From positions 1 through 45,705 of the forward strand of contig JAFUYP010000015.1 of NCBI GenBank assembly GCA_017470535.1: DNA of 45,705 nt. Direction: 5' to 3'. Positions 38,571 through 45,705 of the stretch are shown here, one piece after another. The translations under genes and the position numbers were made by a program. The stretch is from Ruminococcus sp. (lineage in GTDB: Bacteria > Bacillota > Clostridia > Oscillospirales > Ruminococcaceae). The notes under the pieces were generated by a model, which did no database searches, was not told where the DNA came from, and was given only the letters and a program-made list of their open reading frames with translations. Numbering within the stretch: the stretch's first letter is position 1; each line of letters begins with the position of its first letter.

Positions 38571-40808
38571 TTAATGGTGGTCATACCTTAACAGATTATA
38601 ACCTACAAGAGTATTTGATCTTGCGCCCTTAACGATAGAGAACACACTGTTCTGATCGGGAGCATTGAACACATAGTAGGAAGTATTACTGTTCTGGAAG
38701 CTGCCGGCGATTATCATACCCATCGAGCATACAGAGAAGTTATCCTCTGATGTTGAGCTTGATGTGTAAAGGTGAGGTATCGTGATACCCTGTGTCTTGG
38801 TATCTACATATCCGTTAGGATTATACATGATACCCTCGATGAAGCTGTTGTTACCGCCGCTCCATGAGCTGTCGCCGCACAGGAGGTAGAATATCCTCTC
38901 GTCCTTGGGCTTGAATGCACCTGTAACATCTGTTGCAGTTGTATTGAGATAGAAGTCATCTCTTCTGTCTGCATTGAGCAGGCAGCCGTCAAAGCTGTCA
39001 AGAACTGTCTGCTTATAGAGATTTACATAGGTGTCATAGTCCATGAATGTTGCGTTATCCCAGTAGTATGTGCAGCCGTGGAATCCTGTATGAGGATCTG
39101 CGTCTGCATTACCCTGACCGGAGTCAGATACGAAGTAGCAGAACTTCGGGCTGGATGCAGGTGAATCGTTCTTTACGATAAACTGCGGAGCTCTACCGGA
39201 GGTAGCAAGTGAGCCAAGTCTGATAACTACGTCGTCGTCCTTAACGTGAATGAGTATCTTAGGATACTGTGTGCTGTTAGGACCGCCCTTGCTGTCGAGC
39301 ATAGGCTGATAGAGGAAGTTTATATCGTCCTGCGATATAGTGCAGTCCTGATCTATGCACATATCATAGTAGGAGGTAACGCCGTTTGAATCTGTTACCT
39401 TGATGCAGTCCTGACCGTTCTTTACAGCGTGGAACGGGTGGTTGTCGTTAGTTACCTGAGCTGTGAAGATGCTCCTCAGTGTAGCAGTTGTGCCGCCCTC
39501 ATAGAAAGCGTCATATTTGCTCTTTAACAGACCTACCTTGGAGTCTGTGCTTCTTACAACGTCCTCAGGATAGTTCTCATACTCATTAAGAGTTGTCGGG
39601 ATATCAGGTCTCTGCGATCTGCCCGTCTTGATTATATCAGCAGCGTCTGCCTTTGTGATAGAGCCGCCTGCCTGGATAGCGTTGCCGACATTAGAAGCTG
39701 TGAGCTTTGTGCCGTTCTTATAAACATCGCCGCAGTAAGTAACATTACCGTCAACAACGATCTTTCTGTTACCGTTGTTGATGATGTCGCCCTCAACTAC
39801 GAGGTCGCCGTGGACATTTACCTCGCCGACACCGCTTGTTGTGAGGTTGCCTGTACCGAGGTCGCTGTAAACATAGAGGTTGCCGTACTGGTTAAGAGGC
39901 AGGTTGCCGCCAAGCTCTGCGCCTGAGCAGAATATATCAACATCATACTGTGTTGTAGAGTCGATCTTGTTACCTACCTGGAAGCCGTTAGCGCTCGATT
40001 TGAGAGTACCGCCGATGTTTACGAAGTTATAGCCGTCGTTCTTGGGAAGAACAGTCTTGATAGAAGGAGTGTTCCTTACAGTAAGGTCGCCTGTGATAGT
40101 AACGTGCGAGCCTATCTGGTTCTCAACGTGGCTCTCCATAAGAACTACCTGGAATGTCGGGTCAGCATCTACATGACCGTAGAAGAACATTGAACCGTAC
40201 ACCTGCATTCCGTTTCTGAGCTTATAGGTAACGTCCTTGTTATCACCTGTGATAGATGCGATGTCACCTACGACACGCAGGTTGTTATACTCGTGATCAG
40301 TATCCTGGCAAAGCTCGATAGCGTTTGTAAAGCTCGCCTTCTTGGGAACTGAGTCTGTACGGATATAAGCTGCGACCTGATCTTCCTCAGAGCCGTACTT
40401 AGCCTTTGCTGTGATAGTGATGATCTGATCTGTCAGCTTGGCAACTCTTATCGTACAGCTGCCCATCTTATCAATATCCTTCTGGCTGTTGATAAGGACA
40501 TCGTATTCATAGCCCTTGCCGCCGTTTTCGTTGGCGAGCTTCTCGATGTATTCGATAGCCTTCTTCTGGTCGTCCTCGGAAGTTGTGATGCCGTTTGTGG
40601 TGTTTTCGATTTCCTGTACAAAGCTTTCAAGACAGGTAGACGCAGTCATATACGCCTGTTCATGCTGGAAGGTCTTGTACGTTCTCTGCGATGTTATATT
40701 AACAAACGATATTGCCGCACCTACAAGTACGATCATCATTGTCATTACACACAACACCGTCAGGAGAACTGCGCCGTTTTCATTACGCTTTAGAGTCTTC
40801 TTCTCCAT
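38571..40808 (-). CDS. PilX-type pilus-associated protein with beta-solenoid-like region
   Basis: 745 aa. The start MEKKTLKRNENG with AVLLTVLCVMTMMIVLVGAA matches the PilX N-terminal type: a leader-like segment and membrane helix without the usual Glu at +5. The body (residues about 120-420) has short repeated beta segments such as VTITGDLTVRNTPS, VNIGGTLKSS, GNLYVYSDLGTGNL and EVNVHGDLVVEGDII. This pattern of GDL/GN every 15-25 residues suggests a beta-solenoid, similar to polymer-forming proteins. The C-terminal 300 residues are globular and unassigned. It starts with AAAGGTGG upstream and lies 158 bases after pilO, with a possible promoter of its own. Confidence 0.8.
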   Translation of the reverse strand: MEKKTLKRNENGAVLLTVLCVMTMMIVLVGAAISFVNITSQRTYKTFQHEQAYMTASTCLESFVQEIENTTNGITTSEDDQKKAIEYIEKLANENGGKGYEYDVLINSQKDIDKMGSCTIRVAKLTDQIITITAKAKYGSEEDQVAAYIRTDSVPKKASFTNAIELCQDTDHEYNNLRVVGDIASITGDNKDVTYKLRNGMQVYGSMFFYGHVDADPTFQVVLMESHVENQIGSHVTITGDLTVRNTPSIKTVLPKNDGYNFVNIGGTLKSSANGFQVGNKIDSTTQYDVDIFCSGAELGGNLPLNQYGNLYVYSDLGTGNLTTSGVGEVNVHGDLVVEGDIINNGNRKIVVDGNVTYCGDVYKNGTKLTASNVGNAIQAGGSITKADAADIIKTGRSQRPDIPTTLNEYENYPEDVVRSTDSKVGLLKSKYDAFYEGGTTATLRSIFTAQVTNDNHPFHAVKNGQDCIKVTDSNGVTSYYDMCIDQDCTISQDDINFLYQPMLDSKGGPNSTQYPKILIHVKDDDVVIRLGSLATSGRAPQFIVKNDSPASSPKFCYFVSDSGQGNADADPHTGFHGCTYYWDNATFMDYDTYVNLYKQTVLDSFDGCLLNADRRDDFYLNTTATDVTGAFKPKDERIFYLLCGDSSWSGGNNSFIEGIMYNPNGYVDTKTQGITIPHLYTSSSTSEDNFSVCSMGMIIAGSFQNSNTSYYVFNAPDQNSVFSIVKGARSNTLVGYNLLRYDHH

Positions 40809-40848
40809 AAATACCACCTTTCTTCAGATTTACAATTCTATAGGGATA

Positions 40849-40876
40849 ATTGTATATTTTACCGTGCATTTGTCCA
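40849..40876 (-). promoter_or_regulatory. possible internal promoter for the pilin genes
   Basis: Minus-strand TGGACA (40871-40876), 16-base spacer, TACAAT (40849-40854). It would allow the three pilin-like genes to be expressed separately from the assembly genes. Confidence 0.35.
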
Positions 40877-40921
40877 GAAAATTACACGGATAAAATTTTT
40901 AATCAATATATAGCACTTTTC

Positions 40922-40945
40922 GGTGGAGGGTAAAAACCCGCCACC
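40922..40945 (-). other. hairpin between pilO and the pilin genes
   Basis: GGTGG/CCACC and GGGT/ACCC arms with one mismatch and an AAAA loop. No T-run follows on the minus strand, so it is more likely an RNA-stabilising or processing hairpin than a terminator. Confidence 0.45.
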
Positions 40946-40966
40946 TACGAGTGAAAATATGAAATT

Positions 40967-41758
40967 TTACTTATCAGCGCTGGAATCGTCCTTAGCCTCA
41001 TCCTTCTTAGCGTCGTCCTTGTCGCCGCCGAGTGCTGCCGGCTTCGGGATCTCAGGTGCCATGTAGTAGCTGAACGAGATCTCACCGGTCACTTCATTCT
41101 CAGTAACGTCAGTGATCTCGCAGTTCTTGATGATGAACGACTGCTGGTCGGTCGTCAGAAGAGTATCTGCAAAATCAAAGAGTTCATCAAGTGAGCACTT
41201 GAAGTCAGACTTGACTTCATATGTGTTGACTGTATTTGCGAGCGCAAGTGTAGCAGATGCAGTAGCCTGAGCCTGTGCCTGCTCAGTATTAGCATCAGTG
41301 CTGCCGTCAGCAGCAGGAGTTGCCTTAGCTTCCTTGACAGCCTTAGCCTGCTCATCGAGCAGAGAAAGTATCTCTTCTACATCATAGCTGTATGCCGTGA
41401 TAGTCGCAAGTGAAAGATCATCAATAGTATAATCGGTATTAACGATCTCTCTCTTGTCAGTTACGAGAAGGTTTCTGATGTTATCAGTTACCTCTTCCTT
41501 AGCGTCGAGCTTATAGAAATACTCATTCGAGTGTGCAACTGCGTTATCATATGCCTTCTGGAGATCCTCTTTGAGGTTAGCCTCCTCGTCAACTCTTGTC
41601 TGGAGCTGAACGACTTCGTTTTCCTTTGAATCCTTCTTCTTGGAAGTATCGCTCATAGTATCGAATGCAGGCTTGATGATAAGGAATATACCAATAGCCC
41701 AGATCACTATAACAACAGCTCCGATAAGGAGTATCTTATCACGATATGTAAGTTTCAT
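40967..41758 (-). CDS. pilO: PilO-like pilus alignment protein
   Basis: 263-aa bitopic membrane protein. Residues about 9-29 (ILLIGAVVIVIWAIGIFLII) are the membrane helix, followed by a coiled coil (KKKDSKENEVVQLQTRVDEE onward) and an external domain with the ferredoxin-like fold pattern expected for PilO. The tail is charged and repetitive (DDAKKDEAKDDSSADK). PilO sequences are poorly conserved, so the name rests on size, topology and position after pilM-pilN. The start codon overlaps the preceding stop (TAATG), giving tight coupling. An Ala/Thr/Gln-rich stretch (ANTEQAQAQATASAT) is an unusual low-complexity insert. Confidence 0.78.
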   Translation of the reverse strand: MKLTYRDKILLIGAVVIVIWAIGIFLIIKPAFDTMSDTSKKKDSKENEVVQLQTRVDEEANLKEDLQKAYDNAVAHSNEYFYKLDAKEEVTDNIRNLLVTDKREIVNTDYTIDDLSLATITAYSYDVEEILSLLDEQAKAVKEAKATPAADGSTDANTEQAQAQATASATLALANTVNTYEVKSDFKCSLDELFDFADTLLTTDQQSFIIKNCEITDVTENEVTGEISFSYYMAPEIPKPAALGGDKDDAKKDEAKDDSSADK

Positions 41759-43320
41759 TATTTATTCTCCTCCTTTGCTGTGTCATCCTTCTTGTCCTTG
41801 TCAGCATCTTCCTTAGCTGCGTTAGGAGCTACTGTGCAGACGACCTCACCGACAAGGATATTGTTATCCTCGCCTTCCTTATAGCCTTCAAACTGTACAT
41901 CGCTGAAGTACAAGCCGTCCACCTTATCCTTATCCTCGATAGCCTTCAAGGCTCTGATAAGCTCGGTAGCATCTTCCTGCTCCTTAACAGTTACCTCGTC
42001 AAGAGTTACAGTACCGGTCTCAAAGTCATATATGAACTTGACATAAGCAGAACCGTCAACTTCCTTGAACGCCTCGTCTATCTTATCACGCATATCCGAA
42101 TTCATCTTCGGCCACGAGTCGAGGTCTTCCCTCTCCTGGATTATAGCCTTGTCGAATGCGTTGATAGCGTCGAGCTGTACTTTTAACAGGTCATTGTTTG
42201 CGAGCTTTTCATTAAGCTCTGCTATCTTGGTGTCAGCTTCCTTGATGTCGTCTTCAAGAGACGAAGTACGGAACTTGACAACTGCAAAGATAGCGCCTAT
42301 CGCCACGATAGAAGCAAGTGATATGATACCTGCTGTAACGAGCAGCGAGCTTACACCGCCGCTTGAGCCCTTGCCCTGCATCTGGTCAACTTCAAGGAGG
42401 TTGATACGCTCAGTCTGCTTGTTTCTTCTGTACAGAGCACCGATAGCGTTTGCAAATACCGTGAACTCGAAATTCTCAAAGCCGGTGATCTGAGAAGGAA
42501 CACCGAGAACGGATACCTGAGCCACAAGACCGTCAAGAGCATCGACTACCTTGATGTAGTCCTCGATAACGCCGTAGAGGATAACGTTTGAAAGTCCGCC
42601 GCCGCCTCTTGCTTTATTGAACTGCTCCATCTTGAAGATATTCTCATTGAGAGCTTCAAGGATATAATCCTCACTCTCATAGTCCTCTTCCGAGATAGGA
42701 ACGTATCTTGCGAATGCCATCTGACCGTTCTCAAAGAGTGTCAGACCCAGGAAATTCTTATCGAGCTGGCAAACGAGAAGCGGCATCTTTTCGATGTTGG
42801 ACTTGTCTGCTAAAACTATACGGGCAATCGAGTTACATCCGATGTTTACGGATTTAAGTGTGATACCTAAGATACCGAAGAACTTTCTGTAACTCTCAAC
42901 TATCGAGCTGGGGCAGGCAGTAGCAAGCACCTTGACAGCACCCGGATTATCCTCGCCAGCCTCACCTACAACAGTATATGAGATCGAGTAATCATCAGTG
43001 ATACCCATTTCATGGCTCATGGTGTTCTGTACCATTGTAAGGAACTGCTCACCCTTTGCCTTAGGAACTATAAGCTCCTTGAATACGATGTTTGAAGACG
43101 AGAATGTAACGACCGCATCTCTGTCCATCATACCCTCTGCTTTAAGATTTGTAAGTACATACTCAGCAAGGCCGGAAAGATTGATGACCTCACCGTTGAG
43201 GATATAATCCTCAGTGTCCGATATCTCAAGGGTGAGCGACTTTTCGATCCTTATCTTATTTGCGCTGTTATCGCCCTTGACGATATTTATTTGTTTGTCC
43301 GAAATATCAAATGAAAGCAT
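41758..43320 (-). CDS. pilM: PilM-PilN fusion protein
   Basis: 520 aa. Residues 1 to about 300 form a PilM-type actin-like domain (start LSFDISDKQINIV; VNIGCNSIARI and FARYVPISEE in the core). At 306-310 comes INLLE, equal to the INLLP peptide at the start of PilN that docks into PilM, and this leads to a membrane helix (326-349) and an external coiled-coil plus globular domain like PilN. Normally these are two proteins; here they are one chain, fixing the ratio and the contact. The tail (DADKDKKDDTAKEENK) is acidic and low complexity, as in PilO. Lies between pilC and pilO; GAGGTGAAC before the ATG. Confidence 0.87.
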   Translation of the reverse strand: MLSFDISDKQINIVKGDNSANKIRIEKSLTLEISDTEDYILNGEVINLSGLAEYVLTNLKAEGMMDRDAVVTFSSSNIVFKELIVPKAKGEQFLTMVQNTMSHEMGITDDYSISYTVVGEAGEDNPGAVKVLATACPSSIVESYRKFFGILGITLKSVNIGCNSIARIVLADKSNIEKMPLLVCQLDKNFLGLTLFENGQMAFARYVPISEEDYESEDYILEALNENIFKMEQFNKARGGGGLSNVILYGVIEDYIKVVDALDGLVAQVSVLGVPSQITGFENFEFTVFANAIGALYRRNKQTERINLLEVDQMQGKGSSGGVSSLLVTAGIISLASIVAIGAIFAVVKFRTSSLEDDIKEADTKIAELNEKLANNDLLKVQLDAINAFDKAIIQEREDLDSWPKMNSDMRDKIDEAFKEVDGSAYVKFIYDFETGTVTLDEVTVKEQEDATELIRALKAIEDKDKVDGLYFSDVQFEGYKEGEDNNILVGEVVCTVAPNAAKEDADKDKKDDTAKEENK

Positions 43321-43348
43321 TTATTTGTTCACCTCATCAAAATTATTT

Positions 43349-44545
43349 TTAGCTTACATCATTAAGTCCGCCGTAGAGCATCGGGAATATACCTGCGAGC
43401 ACAAGACCTATCGCAATACCCATGATGATTATCATGAGAGGTTCCATAAGACCTACGAGCTTTCCTACTGCGGCGTCTGCTTCTTCGTTGTAGAAAGCAG
43501 CCGTCTTTTCGAGGATCTCATCAAGCTGACCAGATTCCTCACCGACATAGATGATAGAGCAGAACATACCGCTGAATATCTCTGTCTTCGTTATAGCAGT
43601 CGACAGTGACTGACCCTGTTTAACTTCGTCAACTACCTGTATGAACATATTATCTACATATGTATTACCAAGTATCTTTGAAGATCTTTCAAGGCATTCT
43701 ACCATCGGGATACCACTTGAATAAAGTGATGAGAGAGATTCTGCAAACTTACCTGTATAAATGGTAACTATCAGAGGCCCGACCATAGGCATCTTGATCT
43801 TGAACTTATCCCATTTGATCCTGACGCTCGGGACCTTCAGAGCGTAGATGATGCCGATAACTATCAGCAAAATCGCACCGATCAGGATATAATACTTATC
43901 CTTGATAAAGTCTGAGATCGCAAACAGTGCCTTTGATATTGCCGGCATCTCATCTTCTTCCATCATACCTGCGAACGTAGGCATTACGAATGTAAAGAGG
44001 ATAAGTACGATAGCAACTACCATTACGCCGAGTACGGCAGGGTAGATCATAGCACCCTTTACTTTGTTGTTTAACTTGTTCGAGTTGTCGTAGTAATCGC
44101 TGAGCCTCTGCATGGTAGTATCAAGAGTACCTGCCGATTCACCGGCATCGACCATTGAGATAAAGAAGTCAGGGAAGCTGCCTTCTCTTGCCCTCAGAGC
44201 CTCGGTAAACGTAGAGCCCTTGTTTACGTCCTCGTAAACGCCCTGCCAAGCCTCCTGCGGACCTTTCTTTTCTTCCTGTTTGTAAAGAATATCGAGTGCC
44301 TTAACGATAGTAAGACCTGAAGTCATCATCGCAGCAAGCTGACGGCAGCAGAACGACATTTCCTTAGCCTTGAACTTGTGAACGCCCTTCTTACCGAAAC
44401 CGCCGCCCAGTGCTTCTGTATAGCTTACGCAATACCAGCCCTGCTCATGGATCCTGTCAAGCACCTCGTTTGCACTCTCCGCCTCGATAGTACCTTTAAT
44501 GGTCTTACCTGCGGTATCCTTCGCAACATAGGCAAAATTTTTCAT
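43349..44545 (-). CDS. pilC: PilC-type inner-membrane platform protein
   Basis: 398-aa GspF/PilC family protein, the membrane platform on which the motor ATPases act. It starts MKNFAYVAKDTAGKTIKGTI, the family beginning. Two cytoplasmic repeat domains are visible (RQLAAMMTSGLTIVKALDIL; AESLSSLYSSGIPMVECLER), each followed by SAGTLDTTMQRLSDYY and SGQLDEILEKTAAFYNEE motifs, and three membrane segments near 170-190, 218-238 and 365-390. The first gene of the assembly operon, downstream of a strong promoter with an about 98-base structured leader. The ribosome binding site GGAGG is unusually far (13 bases) from the ATG. Confidence 0.94.
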   Translation of the reverse strand: MKNFAYVAKDTAGKTIKGTIEAESANEVLDRIHEQGWYCVSYTEALGGGFGKKGVHKFKAKEMSFCCRQLAAMMTSGLTIVKALDILYKQEEKKGPQEAWQGVYEDVNKGSTFTEALRAREGSFPDFFISMVDAGESAGTLDTTMQRLSDYYDNSNKLNNKVKGAMIYPAVLGVMVVAIVLILFTFVMPTFAGMMEEDEMPAISKALFAISDFIKDKYYILIGAILLIVIGIIYALKVPSVRIKWDKFKIKMPMVGPLIVTIYTGKFAESLSSLYSSGIPMVECLERSSKILGNTYVDNMFIQVVDEVKQGQSLSTAITKTEIFSGMFCSIIYVGEESGQLDEILEKTAAFYNEEADAAVGKLVGLMEPLMIIIMGIAIGLVLAGIFPMLYGGLNDVS

Positions 44546-44569
44546 CTTTGTAGTTACACCTCCACCTAA

Positions 44570-44601
44570 TGACGTGCCTGCTTAAAAGCTGTTGCACGCC
44601 A
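44570..44601 (-). other. leader hairpin upstream of pilC
   Basis: On the minus strand TGGCGTGC and GCACGTCA (44570-44577 and 44594-44601) pair with one G-U, enclosing a GCTT-TT-AAGC stem. It lies between the transcription start and the pilC binding site, so it may control translation. No named riboswitch was recognised. Confidence 0.5.
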
Positions 44602-44649
44602 CGAATAGATCGAAAGCGCAAACGCCCAATTACAAACACACTTTTTTAT

Positions 44650-44678
44650 ATTATAACATTTTTTTAAAACTTAATCAA
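44650..44678 (-). promoter_or_regulatory. sigma-A promoter of the pilus assembly operon
   Basis: Minus-strand TTGATT (44673-44678), 17-base spacer, TATAAT (44650-44655). The only strong promoter seen for pilC-pilMN-pilO. Confidence 0.88.
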
Positions 44679-44844
44679 GTTTTTATAGCAATTTTTTTAA
44701 GGAAAATATGACGAAATGTCGGCAAGGTTTTTGTTACTTTTACCAATTTGTATTGACGGTTTAACTAAAAGTAATTGTACAATATTGCTAAATATGAAAA
44801 TATTATTAATTTCCAACAATTTCAAAATACACTTTATCTGACAT

Positions 44845-44896
44845 TCTGAACGATATACTATTATTAATATATATCTATTAATATATATCGCTCAGA
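44845..44896. repeat. inverted repeat enclosing two 14-bp tandem copies
   Basis: TATTAATATATATC occurs twice in a row (44862-44875, 44876-44889). Around them TCTGAACGATATA (44845-44857) and TATATCGCTCAGA (44884-44896) form 13-base arms with one G-U; the right arm includes the stop codon of the membrane-protein gene. No T-run follows, so it is not a standard terminator. Confidence 0.55.
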
Positions 44897-45560
44897 CTTC
44901 CTCGTCATAAGATCCGTCCTCGTCCTCCTCGTCATCTTCATCTGATGCTGCCATTGCCTTCAAAATGACAGGGTGTCTTTTCACATACAGCCTGAACGAC
45001 CCCACATACGCCCCGAAGCAGATAAGCAGCTGCAAACCGTTGCCCACAAGCACGCCTATCGTATACGGCAGCCCTATGCCGGCGGCAGCTTCACGGTAGC
45101 TTCTTGTAAGCCCCGTGCCCACGCCGTCACACAGCCAGCTCAGCGGATAGTAAAAGGCATTGTAAAACACCGTCATAGCGGTACTTTCCTTGAACGACTC
45201 CCTGAATATCGACGGCACGAATGCCGCCATGAGCATAACGATAAGTATGATTATGATATTCTCCCAGCTCCATTCCTCGTAGGCTGCGTGCTTTTTACCG
45301 TCATCGTAGAATATCCACACCAGTATCGCCGTCATAACGATAAAGCCTATGACCGAGCCTACTATCGGGTCGGTAAAAAACGCCTTCACGCCGGTGACAG
45401 TCACCTGCCCCGACTTGTCAGCGCCCGTACCCGACGATGCAGGGATAAGCGATGCAAGCCCCGGGAACAACACACCTCCGCAGAACATACCGAACATATC
45501 GAGCAGGAGCATCAGCCCCAACCTTGCAAGGGTGTACAAAAGCCCTCTAAAACCATCCAC
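44892..45560 (-). CDS. multi-span membrane protein with acidic tail, unknown function
   Basis: 222 aa with about five membrane segments (near residues 10-33, 66-84, 99-117, 128-148 and 165-188) and an extremely acidic C-terminus (SDEDDEEDEDGSYDEEV). A loop of about 30 residues after the first helix is Gly/Ser/Thr-rich. I do not recognise the family. The start is GTG at 45560, preceded by AGGAGTGATCTT with 7-base spacing; the nearby ATG is out of frame. Acidic tails of this kind often bind cations or basic partners, but that is only a suggestion. It lies upstream of pilC in the same direction, separated by the promoter, so probably not part of the pilus system. Confidence 0.75.
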   Translation of the reverse strand: MDGFRGLLYTLARLGLMLLLDMFGMFCGGVLFPGLASLIPASSGTGADKSGQVTVTGVKAFFTDPIVGSVIGFIVMTAILVWIFYDDGKKHAAYEEWSWENIIIILIVMLMAAFVPSIFRESFKESTAMTVFYNAFYYPLSWLCDGVGTGLTRSYREAAAGIGLPYTIGVLVGNGLQLLICFGAYVGSFRLYVKRHPVILKAMAASDEDDEEDEDGSYDEEV

Positions 45561-45617
45561 AAGATCACTCCTACTATAATAAATTTAGTCGTTAACGCCA
45601 CGACAAACCAGCCGTGG

Positions 45618-45647
45618 TTTACACGCACTTGTTACATAAGCTATAAT
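45618..45647 (+). promoter_or_regulatory. plus-strand promoter reading out of the window
   Basis: TTTACA (45618-45623), 18-base spacer, TATAAT (45642-45647). A palindrome AAACCA-GCCG-TGGTTT (45605-45620) overlaps the -35 box. The predicted RNA starts near 45654 with arms AGTGAT/ATCACT nearby; its gene lies beyond the edge. Confidence 0.6.
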
Positions 45648-45705
45648 GGAAGCAGTGATTGGATAACGTATCACTCCTTGGGACAACACGCCCGTGAAGA
45701 AGACA

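Larger units (their letters stand above)
44546..44891. other. 346-base intergenic region upstream of pilC
   Basis: Very AT-rich. Holds the pilC leader with its hairpin, the strong minus-strand promoter, about 170 bases with no feature I can name, and at the right end a tandem repeat inside an inverted repeat (44845-44896). Confidence 0.6.

Overview
The window looks like a low-to-mid GC Firmicute of the Oscillospiraceae, most like Ruminococcus. This is inferred from gene content: a Gram-positive type IV pilus locus with no secretin, a pro-sigma-K gene, an L-2-amino-thiazoline-4-carboxylate hydrolase family gene, an EIICBA sugar transporter and a carbohydrate-binding-module-like domain on a pilin. 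No tRNA, rRNA, CRISPR array or transposase was seen. Product names come from motifs read by eye; no database search was possible.

Region 1 (35-12513, minus strand) is a cell-surface polysaccharide locus. A consensus promoter (12731-12759) starts an operon of a DegT aminotransferase, an initiating sugar-phosphate transferase, a GNAT acetyltransferase, a class I aminotransferase, an ATP-grasp ligase and a GT2 glycosyltransferase. After a 425-base AT-rich gap comes a second block: pyruvate aldolase, PfkB kinase, a truncated UDP-galactopyranose mutase remnant, a Wzy-like polymerase, LicD, a Wzx flippase and a TagD-like cytidylyltransferase. TagD-like plus LicD fits decoration of the glycan with glycerol phosphate or a similar group.

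Region 2 (13226-19893) holds a small membrane protein, an HTH/helical-repeat regulator and, divergently, a tightly coupled plus-strand operon: a possible 25-31 aa peptide, PqqD-like protein, S24/S26 peptidase, SAM methyltransferase, ABC exporter and a nucleotidyltransferase-fold protein. This resembles a peptide modification and export system, but no recognised core modifying enzyme is present. It is one of the two most interesting systems here.

Region 3 (20192-25414) holds a PTS EIICBA transporter and an operon of an ATC-hydrolase-family protein, a leucine-carboxyl-methyltransferase-like enzyme, an overlooked 40-aa membrane peptide and an alpha/beta hydrolase. That operon has a strong promoter with a palindromic operator. 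A further minus-strand promoter and terminator pair (25262-25414) predicts a small RNA of about 118 nt. Region 4 (25439-31168) holds a 762-aa protein I cannot assign, sigK behind a sigma-E-like promoter interleaved with a terminator hairpin, and a PAS-GGDEF-EAL protein with a degenerate GGDEF site.

Region 5 (31347-44678) is the type IV pilus locus: pilB-pilT and a lipoprotein on the minus strand, divergent pilD, and a minus-strand operon pilC, pilM-pilN fusion, pilO, then three large pilin-like proteins. The last is a prepilin whose long exported part ends in an InlB-type repeat and a CBM2-like domain, suggesting a pilus that binds polysaccharide directly. The window ends with an acidic-tailed membrane protein and a plus-strand promoter reading off the edge.
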